From: Mesaphorura yosii
Taxonomy: Eukaryota; Arthropoda; Collembola; Poduromorpha; Tullbergiidae
Reading direction: 5' to 3'
Assembly: GCA_009869945.1 (NCBI GenBank)
Contig: WIXG01000403.1
Location: 1-63,289 of the forward strand
DNA: 63,289 bases
Positions 33,007 to 51,532 of this stretch are shown here, piece by piece. The position numbers and the translations under genes were made by a program. The notes beneath the pieces were generated by a model. That model saw nothing but the letters and a program-made list of their open reading frames with translations, made no database searches and had not been told where the DNA came from. The first letter of the stretch is position 1. Every line of letters starts with the position of its first letter.

Positions 33007-35964
33007 ATGCGGGTGGAAACAGAGTTTATAGCAGCGAGTTGCAACTGCACCTACAATTGTTTGGAACTAACCCAGAGCTCCATACTTTTCGGGGCGAATC
33101 ATGCTCTGGCAGTGTACAATTTTGAGGTAAGTTGTTCGTCGTTCCGTACACGTTTACAAAAATATTTAAAGGTGGACTTTTTCCTTTTTTTTTAATAGGA
33201 AAAGAAGATTACGAAGACAGCAGTGTTTCACAAGGGTCGCGTGAATTGCACCAGATTCATAAAAAATTCGTAAGTATCCGTACAAAAACAATCGGGTGCT
33301 ATGTTCGTAACACGGGTGATAACGGATTCATTGATATGCTCACACAGCCACCAGAAATGGTTAGTCTCCTGCGGTGCTGATGGCCAAATTGTGCTTTGGA
33401 ATTGGAAGTATTCTGACCTCAACGAATATGAAGTTGACGGTGCCTTAAACGGTGTGAATCCAGAACTCTGTCCGTACTTGGTCAACAAGGAGGAGTCCCA
33501 TCTCAACATCATGATTTGTGATGGCATCCTGAAGTCCGAGACGGAAGGTTTAATCGGATATATCACTTCCAGGTCTACCATTGCATTGTACGCCTTTAGT
33601 TTAGAAGGTAGGAACATCTCAGGAAAGTCAAACTAATCAACTGCTAATCATTAAATTATTAATGAATGTGTTTCAGATTCAGGACCGACGTTCAGCCTAA
33701 GACAAACTCTCAGCCTGAATAATTCCATTGCGTTGGACTTGGCATTCCATAAGTTACGCTCGAGTCAGACAATACTGGCAATTGCACGAGATTCTGGAGC
33801 TGTGCTGCTGTATTTTGAACGAGACGACAATAACTTTGAACAATTTAGTGCCCTACGAAAACATGAAGACTGGGTCAGATGCGTGGCATTCTGTGAATTA
33901 GGTAAATGTTCTTACTCTCATTAACAGCGGTCTGTGCTAGTACTTCATGGTTTTAATTACTTCCATGAAAATGCTACACCGTAATTTAGAAAACGGAGAA
34001 ACGTTGTTAGCGTCTGGTGGTCAAGATTCTTTCATTGCCGTTTGGAGATTTACCGAAATGAGCAAAAGTGAACACGAACAGCAGCAATTCGAGTTCCAGA
34101 CTTTCCAATTCCAAAACTATAATGTGATTTTCGATTCAATGATAATTGGACAAGAGGGTTGGATTTGCTCATTGGATTTTGATGATCAAGGTACAATACA
34201 ACAAGTGATTTGCAATTTCCGGGGACCGACAGAATCATTTTCTTTGCCTTTCAGGGAAACTGCTTTCTTGTTCGAGCGATCAGTCAATAATCTTGTGGTC
34301 AAACAGCGGCGACATTTGGACGGAAGAAACCCGTCTTGGGTCGATGGGCGGAGAAATTCCTGGCGGCTTTGGAGCCAAGATAAATGATGCAATGATTTGT
34401 TCCTGGGGATTTCAAGGCGCAGTCCAAATGTGGATTAAAGAAAATGTAAGAATTGTTGAAGCTTATTTTTGAAAGTACGCAATGGCGTTCTTACACGATC
34501 ATCCTGAACTTTGTCCAGGATACTTGGAATTGCCAGCCAAGCATCACCGGGCACTTTGGTGGTGTGACCGACATGGACTATCATCCTGATGGCCACTTCA
34601 TTGTCACCACAAGCAGGGATCAAACGACAAGGGTTTTCGCCCCGTGGGGACCCGTCAGTTGGCATGAAATATCTAGGCCGCAGATTCATGGGCATGATTT
34701 GTTTGCCATGAAGTGCTGCGGAGATTACATAGTCTCCGGCGCGGAAGAGAAAATACTCCGCGCGTTTCAACCAACCCAAACATTTATTAAAAGCCTCGAA
34801 GATGTTTCTTCGATATCGGTCAAGTTTAAGAACGGTAAGAAATTACAAATCGGAGTTGTTTCTGTACCGGAGTCCAAAAGTCCAGCTTAGTACTTAGTTT
34901 TTTGGTAATGCTCATTTCGCAGCTGTCGCTGGTGCCACGCTTCCTGCACTGGGGCTATCAAATCAGTCATCAACGTCTGCTCCTTCCAGTCAGTCGATTG
35001 AGTCGTTGCTGGACGAAGATTTTCTTAGAAGTCAAACTTTGTGGCCGGAAGTTTCGAAGTGTTACGGGCATGTCTACGAAATCTCTTGTATAGCAGCGTC
35101 AACCAAACTTAATCTGATTGCCAGTGCTTCGCAATCCACTAAACCACAATTTGCCGCTATAATTTTATGGTAAGCACTTCGTGATTTGTACTCTGGCTGT
35201 CGAAATTCACCACCGTGAACTTTTAAAGGGATGCGACTTCCTGGACAAAGTTGGGAGATTTTCCATTCCACAAACTGAACGTGACTGATATAGAATTCAC
35301 AGCTGACGGTGATAAACTGTTATCTGTGTCGAGAGACAGGACGTGGGCTGTTTGGTCCATTTCGAAGTCAGAAACGGATACCTTCACTATGAAATTACTG
35401 ACATCGGATGGGTTCCACACTCGAGCTTTGTGGATAGGAACGTGGAAGCCGGATGCAGAATACTTTGCGACAGGGGCGAGGGACAAGAAATTAGCCGTGT
35501 GGAAACTGCTTGAGAATGGGTAAGAAAAACGATGAAGGGAACATTAAGGAACTCAAGCCAATAACTGAGGGAATTATGGCTTATTCAGGGACAAACTTCA
35601 TGAAAAGGTCGCAGTTCAAGCATTCGAGTCGTCTGTATCCGCGATCGCCATCAACGAAGAGGATGTCATCGCAGTCGGCTTAGAATCTGGTCACCTAATC
35701 ATTATGAAGTACGACAAAGAAGAAGTGGAAGCGAAGAGGCTCGAGATTTTAATTAAACTAGACAACAGGTTAGCTAGCTCCTAATTCACATACATTGTGG
35801 TGTCGGTTGATTTGCTTTTGGCTGATGCGAATCCTGTTCAATTTTGCAGTGTGGCACACCACGACACAATCGAGCGCTTGCGATTCAATCCGAAAGAGAA
35901 ATGGCAGCTGGCTTCCTGTGGAACTGACCGACTTGTTAAGATTTTCCAGCTTCTGCCTTCCTGA
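33007..35964 (+). CDS. ELP2: Elongator complex protein 2 (WD40 repeats)
   Basis: Eleven exons read in frame from ATG 33007 (MRVETEFIAASCNCT) to TGA 35962-35964. WD40 repeat ends are visible through the protein: SCGADGQIVLWNW, ASGGQDSFIAVWRF, SCSSDQSIILWSN, TTSRDQTTRVFAPWG, SVSRDRTWAVWSI, ATGARDKKLAVWKL, ASCGTDRLVKIFQL. The motif GHFGGVTDMDYHPDG and the HEDWVRC segment are typical of ELP2. The length of about 770 residues fits. Elp2 forms twin seven-bladed propellers in the Elongator complex, which modifies uridine at position 34 of tRNAs; its deletion affects translation and neuronal function. Introns are short (roughly 50-110 bases). All exons look intact. Confidence 0.9.
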
Positions 35965-36153
35965 TGGAACCGTGCGTGCTAATGACATAAACGATAATGT
36001 AATATGACGAAGAAACACTTCCGAATGCGTGCATTGAAATTGTGCTGGAATAAATGTCTTTGTTATTGTTTTTATAAAGCGTCCATTGTTTTAATCGCAT
36101 TCGTTTCGTGGAGTTCATTTATAAGATTCGGTTTGGTCACTAATTAACTTGAC

Positions 36154-37544
36154 TCAACTTCCCGTCCCAGGATTAAGCAGAATTATGTTTGGACCCGTGC
36201 TTATCGCTTTCTTGTAGGCTGAAATTGGGAGTATCTGAATTTTTGTGGAGGGTTCCGACGATTTTGCGATCGGGAGGAAAGACAAATCAGAAACTCGCTT
36301 CTCGAATCCACGTTTTGGTCTGCCACGTTTGACTTGTGTGATTGTGCTGGTCTCCAAAGATAAGTCCAGGGACACGGGCATTATAGCGGGGTCTTGAGAT
36401 CTAGGCGAGAGGCGTGGCTGGACCTGGCATATAATTGGAGATGTCAGAATCACTGTACCTTTTGACACAGGAGAGTCGAAGGTTACATCCTCCAGACGCT
36501 TGAGTGAAACGCTGCAGCTGTTGTGTAAGCTCAATTCTTCTTTCAACTGCACGTTTTCAGTTTTAGTTGCGACCAGATCAGCTTGAACTTGACTCAACTT
36601 CGTCTGTAACGTTGCGCACTTAATTTCCAGCGCAGAAATGTACCATTTTCTCCTTTCGCGAGATCTTGATGCGGCAGCCCGATTTCGCTCTAGAATCACA
36701 GCCCGTTTTTCCGTGATACTCTCTTCCGTGCTTGATTCGAGGCAATCTTCTGGGGTCTTATCGGCATCACTCACAGCGTATTTTGTAGGCCCCTCCGCTG
36801 CTTGATTCAGATTAAGTCGAAGATTGGACTTGTTCTTCGTCGCTAAAATCAGCCGCTTGGTCTTACGAGAAAGCTCAACTTGATTGCTTTGTCTGTCGTG
36901 TTCTAGTTTACTGACAGACAGGTCCAGAACGTGCTTTTGGCGAGTACTGCCGACGCTGTTCGGTTCATTACTTAGCTTTTGTGAGGAGTGACCAGCCTCC
37001 ACCGTCGTTGTTCCGGAATCTTTTTGGCTTGGGATGGTGCGATGCGATTGTGATATCAATGGTGTTGTTGGTTGAAATCCGAATACCTGTGGGGTGTTAA
37101 GCGAATCTGTCGACACTCCTTCCACTGCTTGTGGCTCCACTCCCTGAGTACTTCCTCGTCTGAAGGTAAAACTGAAGTCAAATTCTGCTTCTGATGAAGG
37201 CGTGGCAGACGCTGCTTTCACAAACTGCTCGTCGAAGGGATTGACATTCTGCAAGTCTTGGAATAACCCCACTTCTTCGCAGTTTCTTATGAAGCGAGTC
37301 GGGGTTGGTGTCTCATCAACAAAACTTTCGGCGTTTGTGGCTCCGTTTCCCTTTGACAGGTTCAAGGACATTTCATGGCGTCGTTTGTGCACTTGCAAGT
37401 GATCTTCATTTGTGAAACTCTGCAACGAAGTGATAAAGGTCAGCCATGAACCAAATGAAAGGGCAGAAAGGGCGTGTAAACGTGGAAATTACTTACGAGT
37501 ATACAAACGTTGCACCTGAACGGTTTTTCAATTTCTTTCGACAT
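36154..37544 (-). CDS. Atf-2: ATF2/ATF7-type bZIP transcription factor
   Basis: Two exons: 37544-37497 and 37419-36154, joined at CTC|GTAAGT and GCAG|AGT. The N-terminus has a C2H2 zinc finger split by the intron (PFRCNVCILSFTNEDHLQVH), followed by ETPTPTRFIRNCEEVGLFQD. This contains the two threonines that p38 and JNK phosphorylate in vertebrate ATF2 (TPTPTRF). The bZIP region is near the C-terminus: basic part ERNRAAASRSRERRKWYISA, then a leucine zipper (LEIKCATLQTKLSQV and on). Length is about 437 residues. It activates CRE-site promoters under stress kinases. It is divergent from Ku70 with about 490 bases between start codons. Confidence 0.9.
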
Positions 37545-38035
37545 GTCTTCTGATTTCGGATTCGGTCCGAATTCTCAGAATTACAGCTGGTTAGTTAAAT
37601 TAAATGCAGCAATTTAACTTAAAATGCATAATAGCGTAAAGCAACACTTTTCGAAAAAGGTTTACGACTTTCATTTGAGCAAACGAGACAAACAAGGAAC
37701 AGCTGAGAATCTTTGCAGTGGGAATTTTGTGTCATGAATTCAACTTGTCAAAACTGTCGTTTCCGTCCAGCTAGTCGGTTACCAGTCGTCTTTTTAGTGC
37801 TCGAAATTCGGCCTTTGATTGATTTTAATTTTACACTTGTGCTTTGGTGAACTTTAATTTCAGCTGCCAATTGTGAGCAGTTGGCCCATCATTTGGAGAC
37901 GAGGAAGGAAACAAGGGTAACGACTGGCAATTTCTTGGCGAAATTCGAAAGCTCGGCAAAGGAACGGTTCTTTTCGTTTAGGTTCAACTTGACAAATAAG
38001 CTATATGTCAACTCGGTGCTGGGCTATTTGGAAAA
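37545..38035. promoter_or_regulatory. Shared divergent promoter region of Atf-2 and Ku70
   Basis: Both start codons face away from this 491-base region, so the two promoters must lie here or overlap. A short intron in the Ku70 leader is possible. I cannot identify specific binding sites. Confidence 0.45.
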
Positions 38036-40365
38036 ATGGCGTCTGGAAATGTTGCGACCTGGCGTGCCGATGACTCCGACGAAGAGTTTGAGAGTTCTGA
38101 AGACTTCCTCAACAAAAACCGTTGCGCAGATTTGTGTGTCATTGATGTCACTCCAGACATGTTCAGGTCGTGCTGGGGCGAAAATGAGGACACTCCCTTC
38201 GTGGCGGCTCTAAAGGTAGTATTTCAATGAGAATGATTTACGTGTTATTACCATTGATGACTATGACTACTTTCATCTTTCTTTTGAAGTACTGTCATTC
38301 ACTCTGGCGTAGCAAGATCGTTTCATCTCCTAAAGACCTGACCGGCATTTTGTTGTGTGGTTCGGAGCAGCTGAAAAATTCATCAGACTTTCCAAACTTA
38401 TACATGCTGCACGAGTTATCACCAATCACTGTTAACTCGCTGCTGGATTTGGATCGTCTAAAGGAGTCAGACGATTTCTCTACGTTCATGGAGACTGTAG
38501 GCTCTTCACCGGACTATGATTTGCATAATATGCTTTGGCTTTGCAAAATGTTGTTTGAAGACGCGTAAGAATTTTTGTTTTGATTCCGGCTCATGGCATG
38601 ACTAACATAAGTTGGATTATATAATCTGCGTAAACAGGAAGGCTGGTGCATACAGCAAGCAGATCGTTTACTTCACTTGTGAGGACGATCCACATGCAGA
38701 TAAGCCTGACCTACGCAACCAAATTGTGAGAAAATTTAAGGATTTGGGGAACATCAGTTTCCAAATTGTAACTTTCAATCTAAACTTTGACTACAACAAA
38801 TTCTACTCGGTAACAAATCAAGACAATACATTCGTAGACATTCTATACTTACTTATATGATGCAAGTTACAGCTTGGTGATTTTCTTTATAGAACGTCTT
38901 GGCAAGTGATACCGATGTCATCAAGCCCCAAGATTTGAGTAGCTTGCTTAAAGTATCGCGTATTAAGCAGCGAAGACAGCGACCAGTTTATCATAGCACA
39001 CTTCAAATAGCACCCGAGTTCAGAGTGGGAGTTGGTCTCTATTCCATGGCAAGACGAACTTTGCCACCCAAACCCGTTAAAATTAACAAGAGAAACAATG
39101 AGCCAGTTACCAAAATAGTGTCCACGTTTAGATCGGTAAGTAATAAAACAAATATCAAAAACGGAAAGGCTCGTGCATGTGATCCATAGTAGCACTTGTA
39201 AACTTGCAGGACACTGGAATGCCAGTTCTAAAGTCGGAGCAAGTCAAGGTGGTTGAAGTGCAAGGTGAGAAGGCCGTTTTTACAAAAGATGAACTCTCTA
39301 CTTCAAAGTACTCAAATCAAACTGGGCTAACACTCCTGGCGTTCGTGGATCAGTCAAAATTTGATCCGTTTCAGTGGTTCCGTTGTAATGGCTACCTTGT
39401 GTACCCGGACGATGATAAATGGCCCGGAAGCAAGGAATTCTTGTCATGCTTGCTGAGACGATGTTTGGCTTTGAAGGTAAGGTGTACAGAAGTCATAAAA
39501 CTAAGATCCACTCACTCACACCAACTCATGTTGGCTTTCAGAAATGCGTCATGGTCCGGGTTGTTCTTTCCCGAGGAAAAACTCCGAAGCTTGGCTGCTT
39601 GCTTCCCGTAAATGGAGACGGCCAGAAGGCTCCTCAAGGATTCTATCTATTTATGGTGCCATTTGCAGGTGAGCTGAGTTGCGAAATAGACAGACTAGAA
39701 TGTGTGCGGGTCATCAGTTCTCACTTTTATTGTGCAGATGAAATACGGGATCTGTCGTCTCTTGCAACGGACACCAAGCCTTCAGATCAGCTGATTGAAT
39801 TGATAAATCAAGTCGTGAAGAAGACAACCCAAAAACAGTTTGACCCCTTGCTTATTCAGAATCCCGTTTTGCAAATGAAATGGAGAGAAATTGAAACTGT
39901 CGTATTCAATGAGGAGGATATCAAGATCGAAGGAGATGAGTTTCAAGATTTTACAGGTGCAAAACCCGTTATCGTCTTATTGTACCAGTTTCACATAAGT
40001 TTGCCTCTTGAATTACAGAACCAAATGTCGATTCGATGAAAGCTCGCATCGGCAACGTGTCTAACGAAATTATGGCCATCGCCAAGGCTGAAGGTGGCAT
40101 TTTCAGCGCTGCTCTGTCGAAGAAGCCAAAGATGCAAATCAACATGCAAATGGAGGCCAAAAACAAAAGGGTGAGGTGGATTCACAATGACGTCTTCTGG
40201 TGTCGTTCATGCTCAGTTCTTTGATCTTCATTTCTTGTTAACTAGGTTGACAAACTCACGGTCGAAGTCCTGAAAGATTTTCTAGCAACTCACACGAAAT
40301 TCGAAACGAGAAACAAAAGGAAGGCCGACTTGGTCGCTGCAGTTTATGAACACTTCAAGAAATAG
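38036..40365 (+). CDS. XRCC6: Ku70 (XRCC6), DNA end-binding subunit
   Basis: Nine exons from ATG 38036 to TAG 40363-40365. The N-terminal vWA-like domain shows DLCVIDVTPDMFRSCWGENE and SKIVSSPKDLTGILLCGSE, the equivalents of the Ku70 fLIDat-x-MF and KIISS-x-DL-x-V-FYGT stretches. The Ku core follows (GVGLYSMARRTLPPKPVKIN, GLTLLAFVDQSKFDPFQWFR, with the DNA-ring bridge). The C-terminus ends with a SAP domain (LTVEVLKDFLATH, RKADLVAAVYEHFKK). Ku70 pairs with Ku80 to bind double-strand ends for non-homologous end joining. Total length about 590 residues, normal. It runs tail-to-tail with MTR, with only about 200 bases between the stops. Confidence 0.9.
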
Positions 40366-40564
40366 AATTTCTGAAACGTCTCTACATCTCTCCAAAGGGA
40401 AACAACACAAATCACAGTCTAAGTTCCATTTAGTATTAACTTTTAACTATTAAAACTGTTCCAAGTATTCAGCATTGCGTCTTTTCTCTTCGAGAAGGAA
40501 TAAGAATATTCAGATTTTAATTGCACCAACTGGAAAGTTCTGGAATTTTCAAATTGTTGTTTTA

Positions 40565-46033
<5,469 letters not shown>

Positions 46034-46842
46034 TTTGAATGCTGGCGTCTGAATTCGTCGTTACTCTTGGTGAAGGTGAACACCTCACTTCCAAGTGGCA
46101 GCTTTAATCTTGAGAACGCGCCCGAGACCGAGAACTGCAAAGTACACTAAAAATGAAACTATGCAATTGTTGCCTGTCCATGTCACGGTTCAGACAAGAG
46201 TCCGTCTACGTCACTTTAAATATGCACGTGGAAACTAACAAGAAGCAAGAGCTATTTTTTGTAAGGATCAGCAGGGCAGGGCTTGAAAACAGCACGGAAA
46301 GTGATTTTGTATTGAGAAGCCTTAAATATTTGCAAAGCAATAACAGAAAGCATAGCGAAGCTTCAAGCACAAGAATGGTCATTTATTGCATCGTTTTCAG
46401 CACGCAAGCGAATATTATCACATACACACAACTATCCCGCAATTATAAACGAACAGAGTAGCAATTATGTTCACAATTTCGACCAATCTCTATAAAATGG
46501 CAGATACTGCAGCATTGTGCAAACTAACTGTACGAAAATTAACACCGATTGTTCTATCTCGTTACAATAAAATGCACGCTGTATGACACAAAAACTACTA
46601 TCATGAGTTACAGTTGCATTGCCTTACACATTGATTCAAGACTCTACTAGTTCTTCACTATCTTCACTTACTTTAGATTAATATTACACCTAATTCTAAT
46701 GCCTTACGTTTATTCGTCAGAATTTTCTTTTAACTCAAGGGAATATTAAGCACTTACAATAAAATCACAACATCCAAGAGGACAGATAAATTAATACTTG
46801 CGAGTGAAAGGTTTGCTAAAGGAGGTGTTGTCTTAATCACAA
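46034..46842. other. Gap between MTR start and the 3' end of the Boule-like gene
   Basis: AT-rich sequence with several aataaa-type sites. It probably contains the 3' UTR of the Boule-like gene and the MTR promoter. A short + strand frame (46153-46461) looks fortuitous. Confidence 0.4.
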
Positions 46843-48553
46843 TCACAGACACGCAGAGAGCCAAGCTTTGGGGGTCGTTGGATGTTGTTCGCAGGTGATG
46901 CCTGGAGGGAGCGAGTCATCCGAGCTATGTCCATTGCCAACTGTGTCACTACCACAAAACACGTCATTTTAGAACCTATAACATTAACTTATCCTGTAAC
47001 CACCTAGTACTTTTGGTTCGTTGATTGCTGCAACAATGAGAAGTTAGTCGAGTCTGCCATACAGGGGAAATATGTAGTACCATTCGTGTTGAAGCTTCTT
47101 ATTTTATCTTTTCCAGGAAAGCTGTGAAATGTAAGCCAAGTTGCCTCATTAGAATCCGCCAGAGCCGAATGACAATTGGTTTGCACATTGGGTAATGGGT
47201 ACGTTACCAGTCAAACGCGGTTCCGGGACCAAGCTGAGAAATTTCGGGTGTTGGAAGTGTAGGCTGGCCAAAGAAACTGGTATTACCAAGGAATGGTCGA
47301 TTAGCATTGTTATCTTGAGTAGCCAATGAAGGATACGCTGGTGGGAAGTTAAACCAGGGTGAAGCAGGGCATTGATAGGAAGGACTCCCATCCGGAAGAT
47401 AACACGGGACCTGCTTTCAGTTCAACGTAACAATTTCATTCATTATTGTCATTGCCAGCCAAAGCCAAGTTACGCCTGATCTTACCTGATAGTTTGGAAA
47501 GGTTTGAGGTTGTTGTGGTGGAAAGAAGAAGGGCATGCACTGCTGGAACGGCATTCCAGGATTTACAAGGCCGGCTATTTGAGGCCCGCCTGGAAACTGG
47601 GTTTGAACTTGCCAATATTCTTCAACTTGATTGTGGACGGCCAAATGCGCCGGCGCGTTGTACAAACCCTGGCCGGTGTATCCGTTGTCCCTCCAAACTT
47701 GAGGGTTTGGCGGACCACTGTTGACTGGATACGGAAAGTCACTGCGATACCCAATCTAAAACAGATAGTTTCTAGTTCGTAAGTTTCAATTTGGCTCAAC
47801 GTGTAAGTAAAGCAATTACCTGCTTCTTAACGGCTGGAGCAACATTTAGGCGTCTCTCCCGCAGCATGATCGGACCAATTTCCTGCAAGGCAATATTCGT
47901 GTATTAGACTGTGGACGGGGAATTTGAATGTGGAATATGGAATTCTACCTTGTTCTTGATCAAATTACAAAGCGCTTCCGAATCCTTTTCAGTCTCAAAT
48001 GTTACAAATCCATAGCCTTTTGAAACTCCAGCACGATCCACAATAATTTTCGACGCCTTAACGTAGCCAAATTGCGAAAATAGACTGGTAAGTTCATCCT
48101 CCGTAGTTTGAGAAGAGATTCCGCCTGCACAAGTGTAAAAAACCTAGTTAACGTGCTCGATATTTAGCCCGAAGTGACAAGGCAAGATTGCTCACCAACG
48201 AAAATGCGGCTCCTAATATAAGTGCCGAATTTGGGCACTGCTAAGCCAAACCAATCCGAGGACGACGCCGGTTCGTGCTGAGTTTGATTAGCTTGTGTGT
48301 CACGCGTGAAATGAAAGAATCCATTCGTTCCCACATCCGCTTGCGGCTGTTCTTGAGATTCTCGAGTCAATTCTTCACAAAACCCATTCTCCTCTTTGGT
48401 CAAAGGAGTCGACGACTTGACATTTTGGTCACAAAATGAACTCGTATTGGGTGATTTGAATTCGGAGCTGCAGTTTGGCTCCAATTTGTCATTAAGCGAC
48501 GGAGATGACGATGACGTCTCCATGTCTTGTGAGTGATGTCGATCAAAGTTCAT
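46843..48553 (-). CDS. bol: Boule/DAZ-family RNA-binding protein
   Basis: Exon 1 (48553-48194) is a Ser/Asn-rich N-terminus ending in RSRIFVG, the RNP2 motif, at a GTGAGC donor. Exon 2 encodes GGISSQTTEDELTSLFSQFG, VKASKIIVDRAGVSKGYGF and VTFETEKDSEA; KGYGFVTF is RNP1. Exon 3 ends the RRM (LRERRLNVAPAVKKQ). Later exons are rich in Pro, Gln, Asn and Tyr. The phrases VKxxKIIxDRAGVSKGYGFVTFET and L-x-V-APAVKKQ are highly characteristic of Boule. I place the end after a tentative last exon (about 46961-46843); an alternative stop, TAA, lies directly after GTAFDW near 47200. Boule proteins regulate translation in male meiosis through 3' UTR binding. Confidence 0.85.
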
Positions 48554-50135
48554 TTTCTTTCAGGCTTCGCAAATAACTCAACTTCTGACGTTTTTGATGG
48601 GAGGAATACAGTTATTTAGGTACAAGTTAACGCCAATGAAGTCAAAGTTCGACAACGAAATCGCCACCAAAACGACTTCACATGTCTTACTACTATTCTT
48701 GGGGTGTGAACAGAATTCGGAAAACTAAAATGTCAACCTTCATGACGTCTGTCTCAAGTCCTCGACTCTCAAAACATGAAACTAAATTAATTTAAGCAAG
48801 CAAAGCCAGAATGCATCAAATCGCTCCTATGACAAATGCAAAAGCGAAGTAAAGCTAGCTACAAAGCTGTCAGCGGAAGCTTGGAGTTAATTTTAGAGCA
48901 TACTCAAATGGGTTTACGAAGTAATGATTGTAAACTCAATATGTCCTGTCCGTTATGCAAATTATCTTGGTTTAATCCTGCACATCTGCAACTGTGCAAC
49001 TATACTTGACATCTCTTGGCACATGCTCAATGACCGGAACAGGATAACGAAAGGTCAGACGTAGTGATTATGAGGTCCCACAACAAGATTGCTGTTGATG
49101 ATTCCCCAAACAAGAGCTTGCTATCCTACCTGATGTTATGCATGTCAGTGAGATTCGGAGATTCCGGACATATGCACCTACTCGAATTCATACGATACAA
49201 ATTGCAATAAAATTCTAATGTCTAGTGTCTAGTGTCTCATTTCTATCCTTTGTCTAAAGCTTTGTTAGCTGGACAAATGTGCAACGGAAATCGGTACACT
49301 CTGAACCCGAACGACTGAACTCTGGATGAGTCTGTCTCATACCTGATAGAAAAAATGAGAAAGGCTAACGCAGCTTGCTTGGCTGGCGAGCAGAGATATG
49401 AAATAGATTAGAGATTATGAAAATGTGTAATGAATGAGGAATGAGTAATTATTGTCCGTCCAAAGGTAGATGTATTAGATAATAATTCCACTTACCTTGT
49501 CTTCAGGATGCAGTAAAGATTCCGGTGTTGGCTGCCCAGTTAATTATCTTCGGAGTCCAAAATACCAATGTCTTTGAACTCAGCTTTGTCCACGGTGTCA
49601 GCACGTGTTGAACTTTGGAAGATAGCAACGATAACTGACGTAACGGTAACTAAACTTTACATGCTTTAATTGAAACGCTGTCAACGTTAGAATTAGAAAG
49701 TACAGAACACAACAGACTGCAGGTTAAAACTAAACTAAAACCACAACCACGAGATTGACTTGAAAGACAACTGAATAAAGTCAACTGCAAAGGAACAGAA
49801 ACAGAGTGAACATTAAATTCAACCCGTTCTCAACGTTGTTAGCTAACTACTAGCTGTGTTCTTTCCCTCACCTCATCGCATCATGTCAGTTTGACGTGAA
49901 CACTTGCATTGCGGCATGCTGGATGATGAGTTGATCTGGCAGACAGACGGCTGCTTTGAGGAATGTTTCCCTCATTCAGGATTTGAATCCTTCCCAAAGC
50001 AACAGGTTGTTGGCGAGACACTTCAATGAATTCCAACCTCGTAACTTGATTCTGACTTGATATTAAATTAACTTGACTTCCTCCAATCAAACTTTCTTCG
50101 AGTCGAGTCGCGCTATGACGAATGATTTACGAAAA
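48554..50135. other. Long stretch upstream of the Boule-like gene
   Basis: A frame at 49881-50090 (minus) might be a 3' exon of the CCDC174-like gene, but I cannot prove a splice. A short tandem run of gtctagt occurs at 49220-49238. Otherwise nothing recognised. Confidence 0.4.
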
Positions 50136-50752
50136 TCACATCTTTCTCTGCACATACTTCTTTCCGTTTCGGTGAATATTCTTGGCAAATTCTTCAAGTG
50201 TGAGACTTTCATAAATGCGTGGACGCTTCTTGAAAACTTCAATAACGCTGTCGCCCTCTGCAGAAGACTCTCCAGGCAGATTTGATGGGTGCACTATAGT
50301 GAACCATCTGCGTGCAACCTGCGTTGTGAGCAGGCACTTGAATCGCAATTAGTAATTACCTTGCCCGTTCGATTGACCTGTCCTCTTCTGCGTTCATCTC
50401 CTTATCTCTTTCATTTCGCTTCTCAACGCCAGCATTTCTCACCATCTTAGGTAATTTCTTCACCGTTTTTTGAACTCCGAACGTCTTTGACGTCGAAGGA
50501 GCTGATGCCTTAAGCTCGCTTTGCTTTCGTAGTACCTCGGCTTTTAATTCGACAAGGGACTGTAAACCAAATAAAATCAAAGGAATCAGTATTCATTAAT
50601 CCGATTAAGAACCAGCATCTTGCCAATATAAAATGGCTTCTCTCTATGCAAAGCTAGGGGCATCTAAATGTCTCTCACATGCATGACTGAATTCTGAGGC
50701 AAAAGGTATTCACCGAAGTGATTCCAACATCAATAACCTTCTTCGTATTCAT
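50136..50752 (-). pseudogene. CCDC174-like gene, N-terminal part only
   Basis: Exon 1 (50752-50714) encodes MNTKKVIDVGITS; exon 2 (50559-50360) begins SLVELKAEVLRKQSELK, followed later by a KTFGVQKTVKKLP stretch and VEKRNERDKEMNAEEDRSIE. This corresponds to the N-terminus of CCDC174 (DVTASSLVDLKAEL-x-RKQ-E and a FGKPK-type block). The downstream frame (to 50136) starts near PGESSAEGDSVIEVFKKRPR and ends NGKKYVQRKM. It does not splice in phase in any way I can find, and the long C-terminal part of CCDC174 is absent. The protein is a nuclear coiled-coil factor connected with RNA splicing. The gene is either truncated, a partial copy, or has exons I failed to find. Confidence 0.5.
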
Positions 50753-51532
50753 CTTTGATCAATCAGGACTAATTACTTCCGCGTCAGAAAGTAGTATCTC
50801 CTCCAAGTTTGAGCCGGGCGTAGTCAAATTCCCAGTTTACCTTTGCTGAACCTTTGCAATCCAAGGAACGAAATAATCGTGAAGCTATCTGATTTCTATC
50901 CGCGGTTTTGGAGAAAAAATTGAAATGACACTGATGACAACAGCAGGAATCCTTAGAAATCCGCCAGCGCCTTGGTTTGGAGAACTGAGAATCAAAGCAA
51001 ATTAGGCTCGGTTTGGTCTTTTGGTTATTGTAACCGATAAAACTCATCAACGACAGCAGGAGTCACGCCATGCAGGCTGGAAAACCGCAGCCTTTCGGAA
51101 GCCAAGCTGGCTAATGTGAGTTTGATCCAGAAATGTCGGATTCTTTCTTGATGGGATTCGAAAAGGAAAAACTATAGTATGATGGATTCATCCGATTGAC
51201 CCCGGAATAGTGTCAACCGAAAGATCTCGACCTCCTGAGTCCGAATCTGCAAGAATTTTTTTTTTTCGGAAACACTTCCAAAAACAGTTACAGCGTTTCA
51301 AAGTTTCACTTTTGGGTCCATTCCATAGCGATGTACCATTGAAAATATTCGAGATGTGGTCCAGGGTGCACTGCACCCTGGAAGGAAGCGAGATCTTTCT
51401 AGTAAGAAAAAATAAACCGTGAGCCTAACACAGACAGACAATTGCAAATGCATAACACACTAAAGTTGTTCGAATAAGTTATAATAGTACAAAATTTACA
51501 AAATGCTAATTTTAATGAATTGGGTGGCTTTC
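50753..51532. other. Intergenic stretch
   Basis: A minus frame at 50784-51050 (88 residues, three adjacent Cys near CCCHQC) has no recognised family. Nothing else is supported. Confidence 0.4.
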
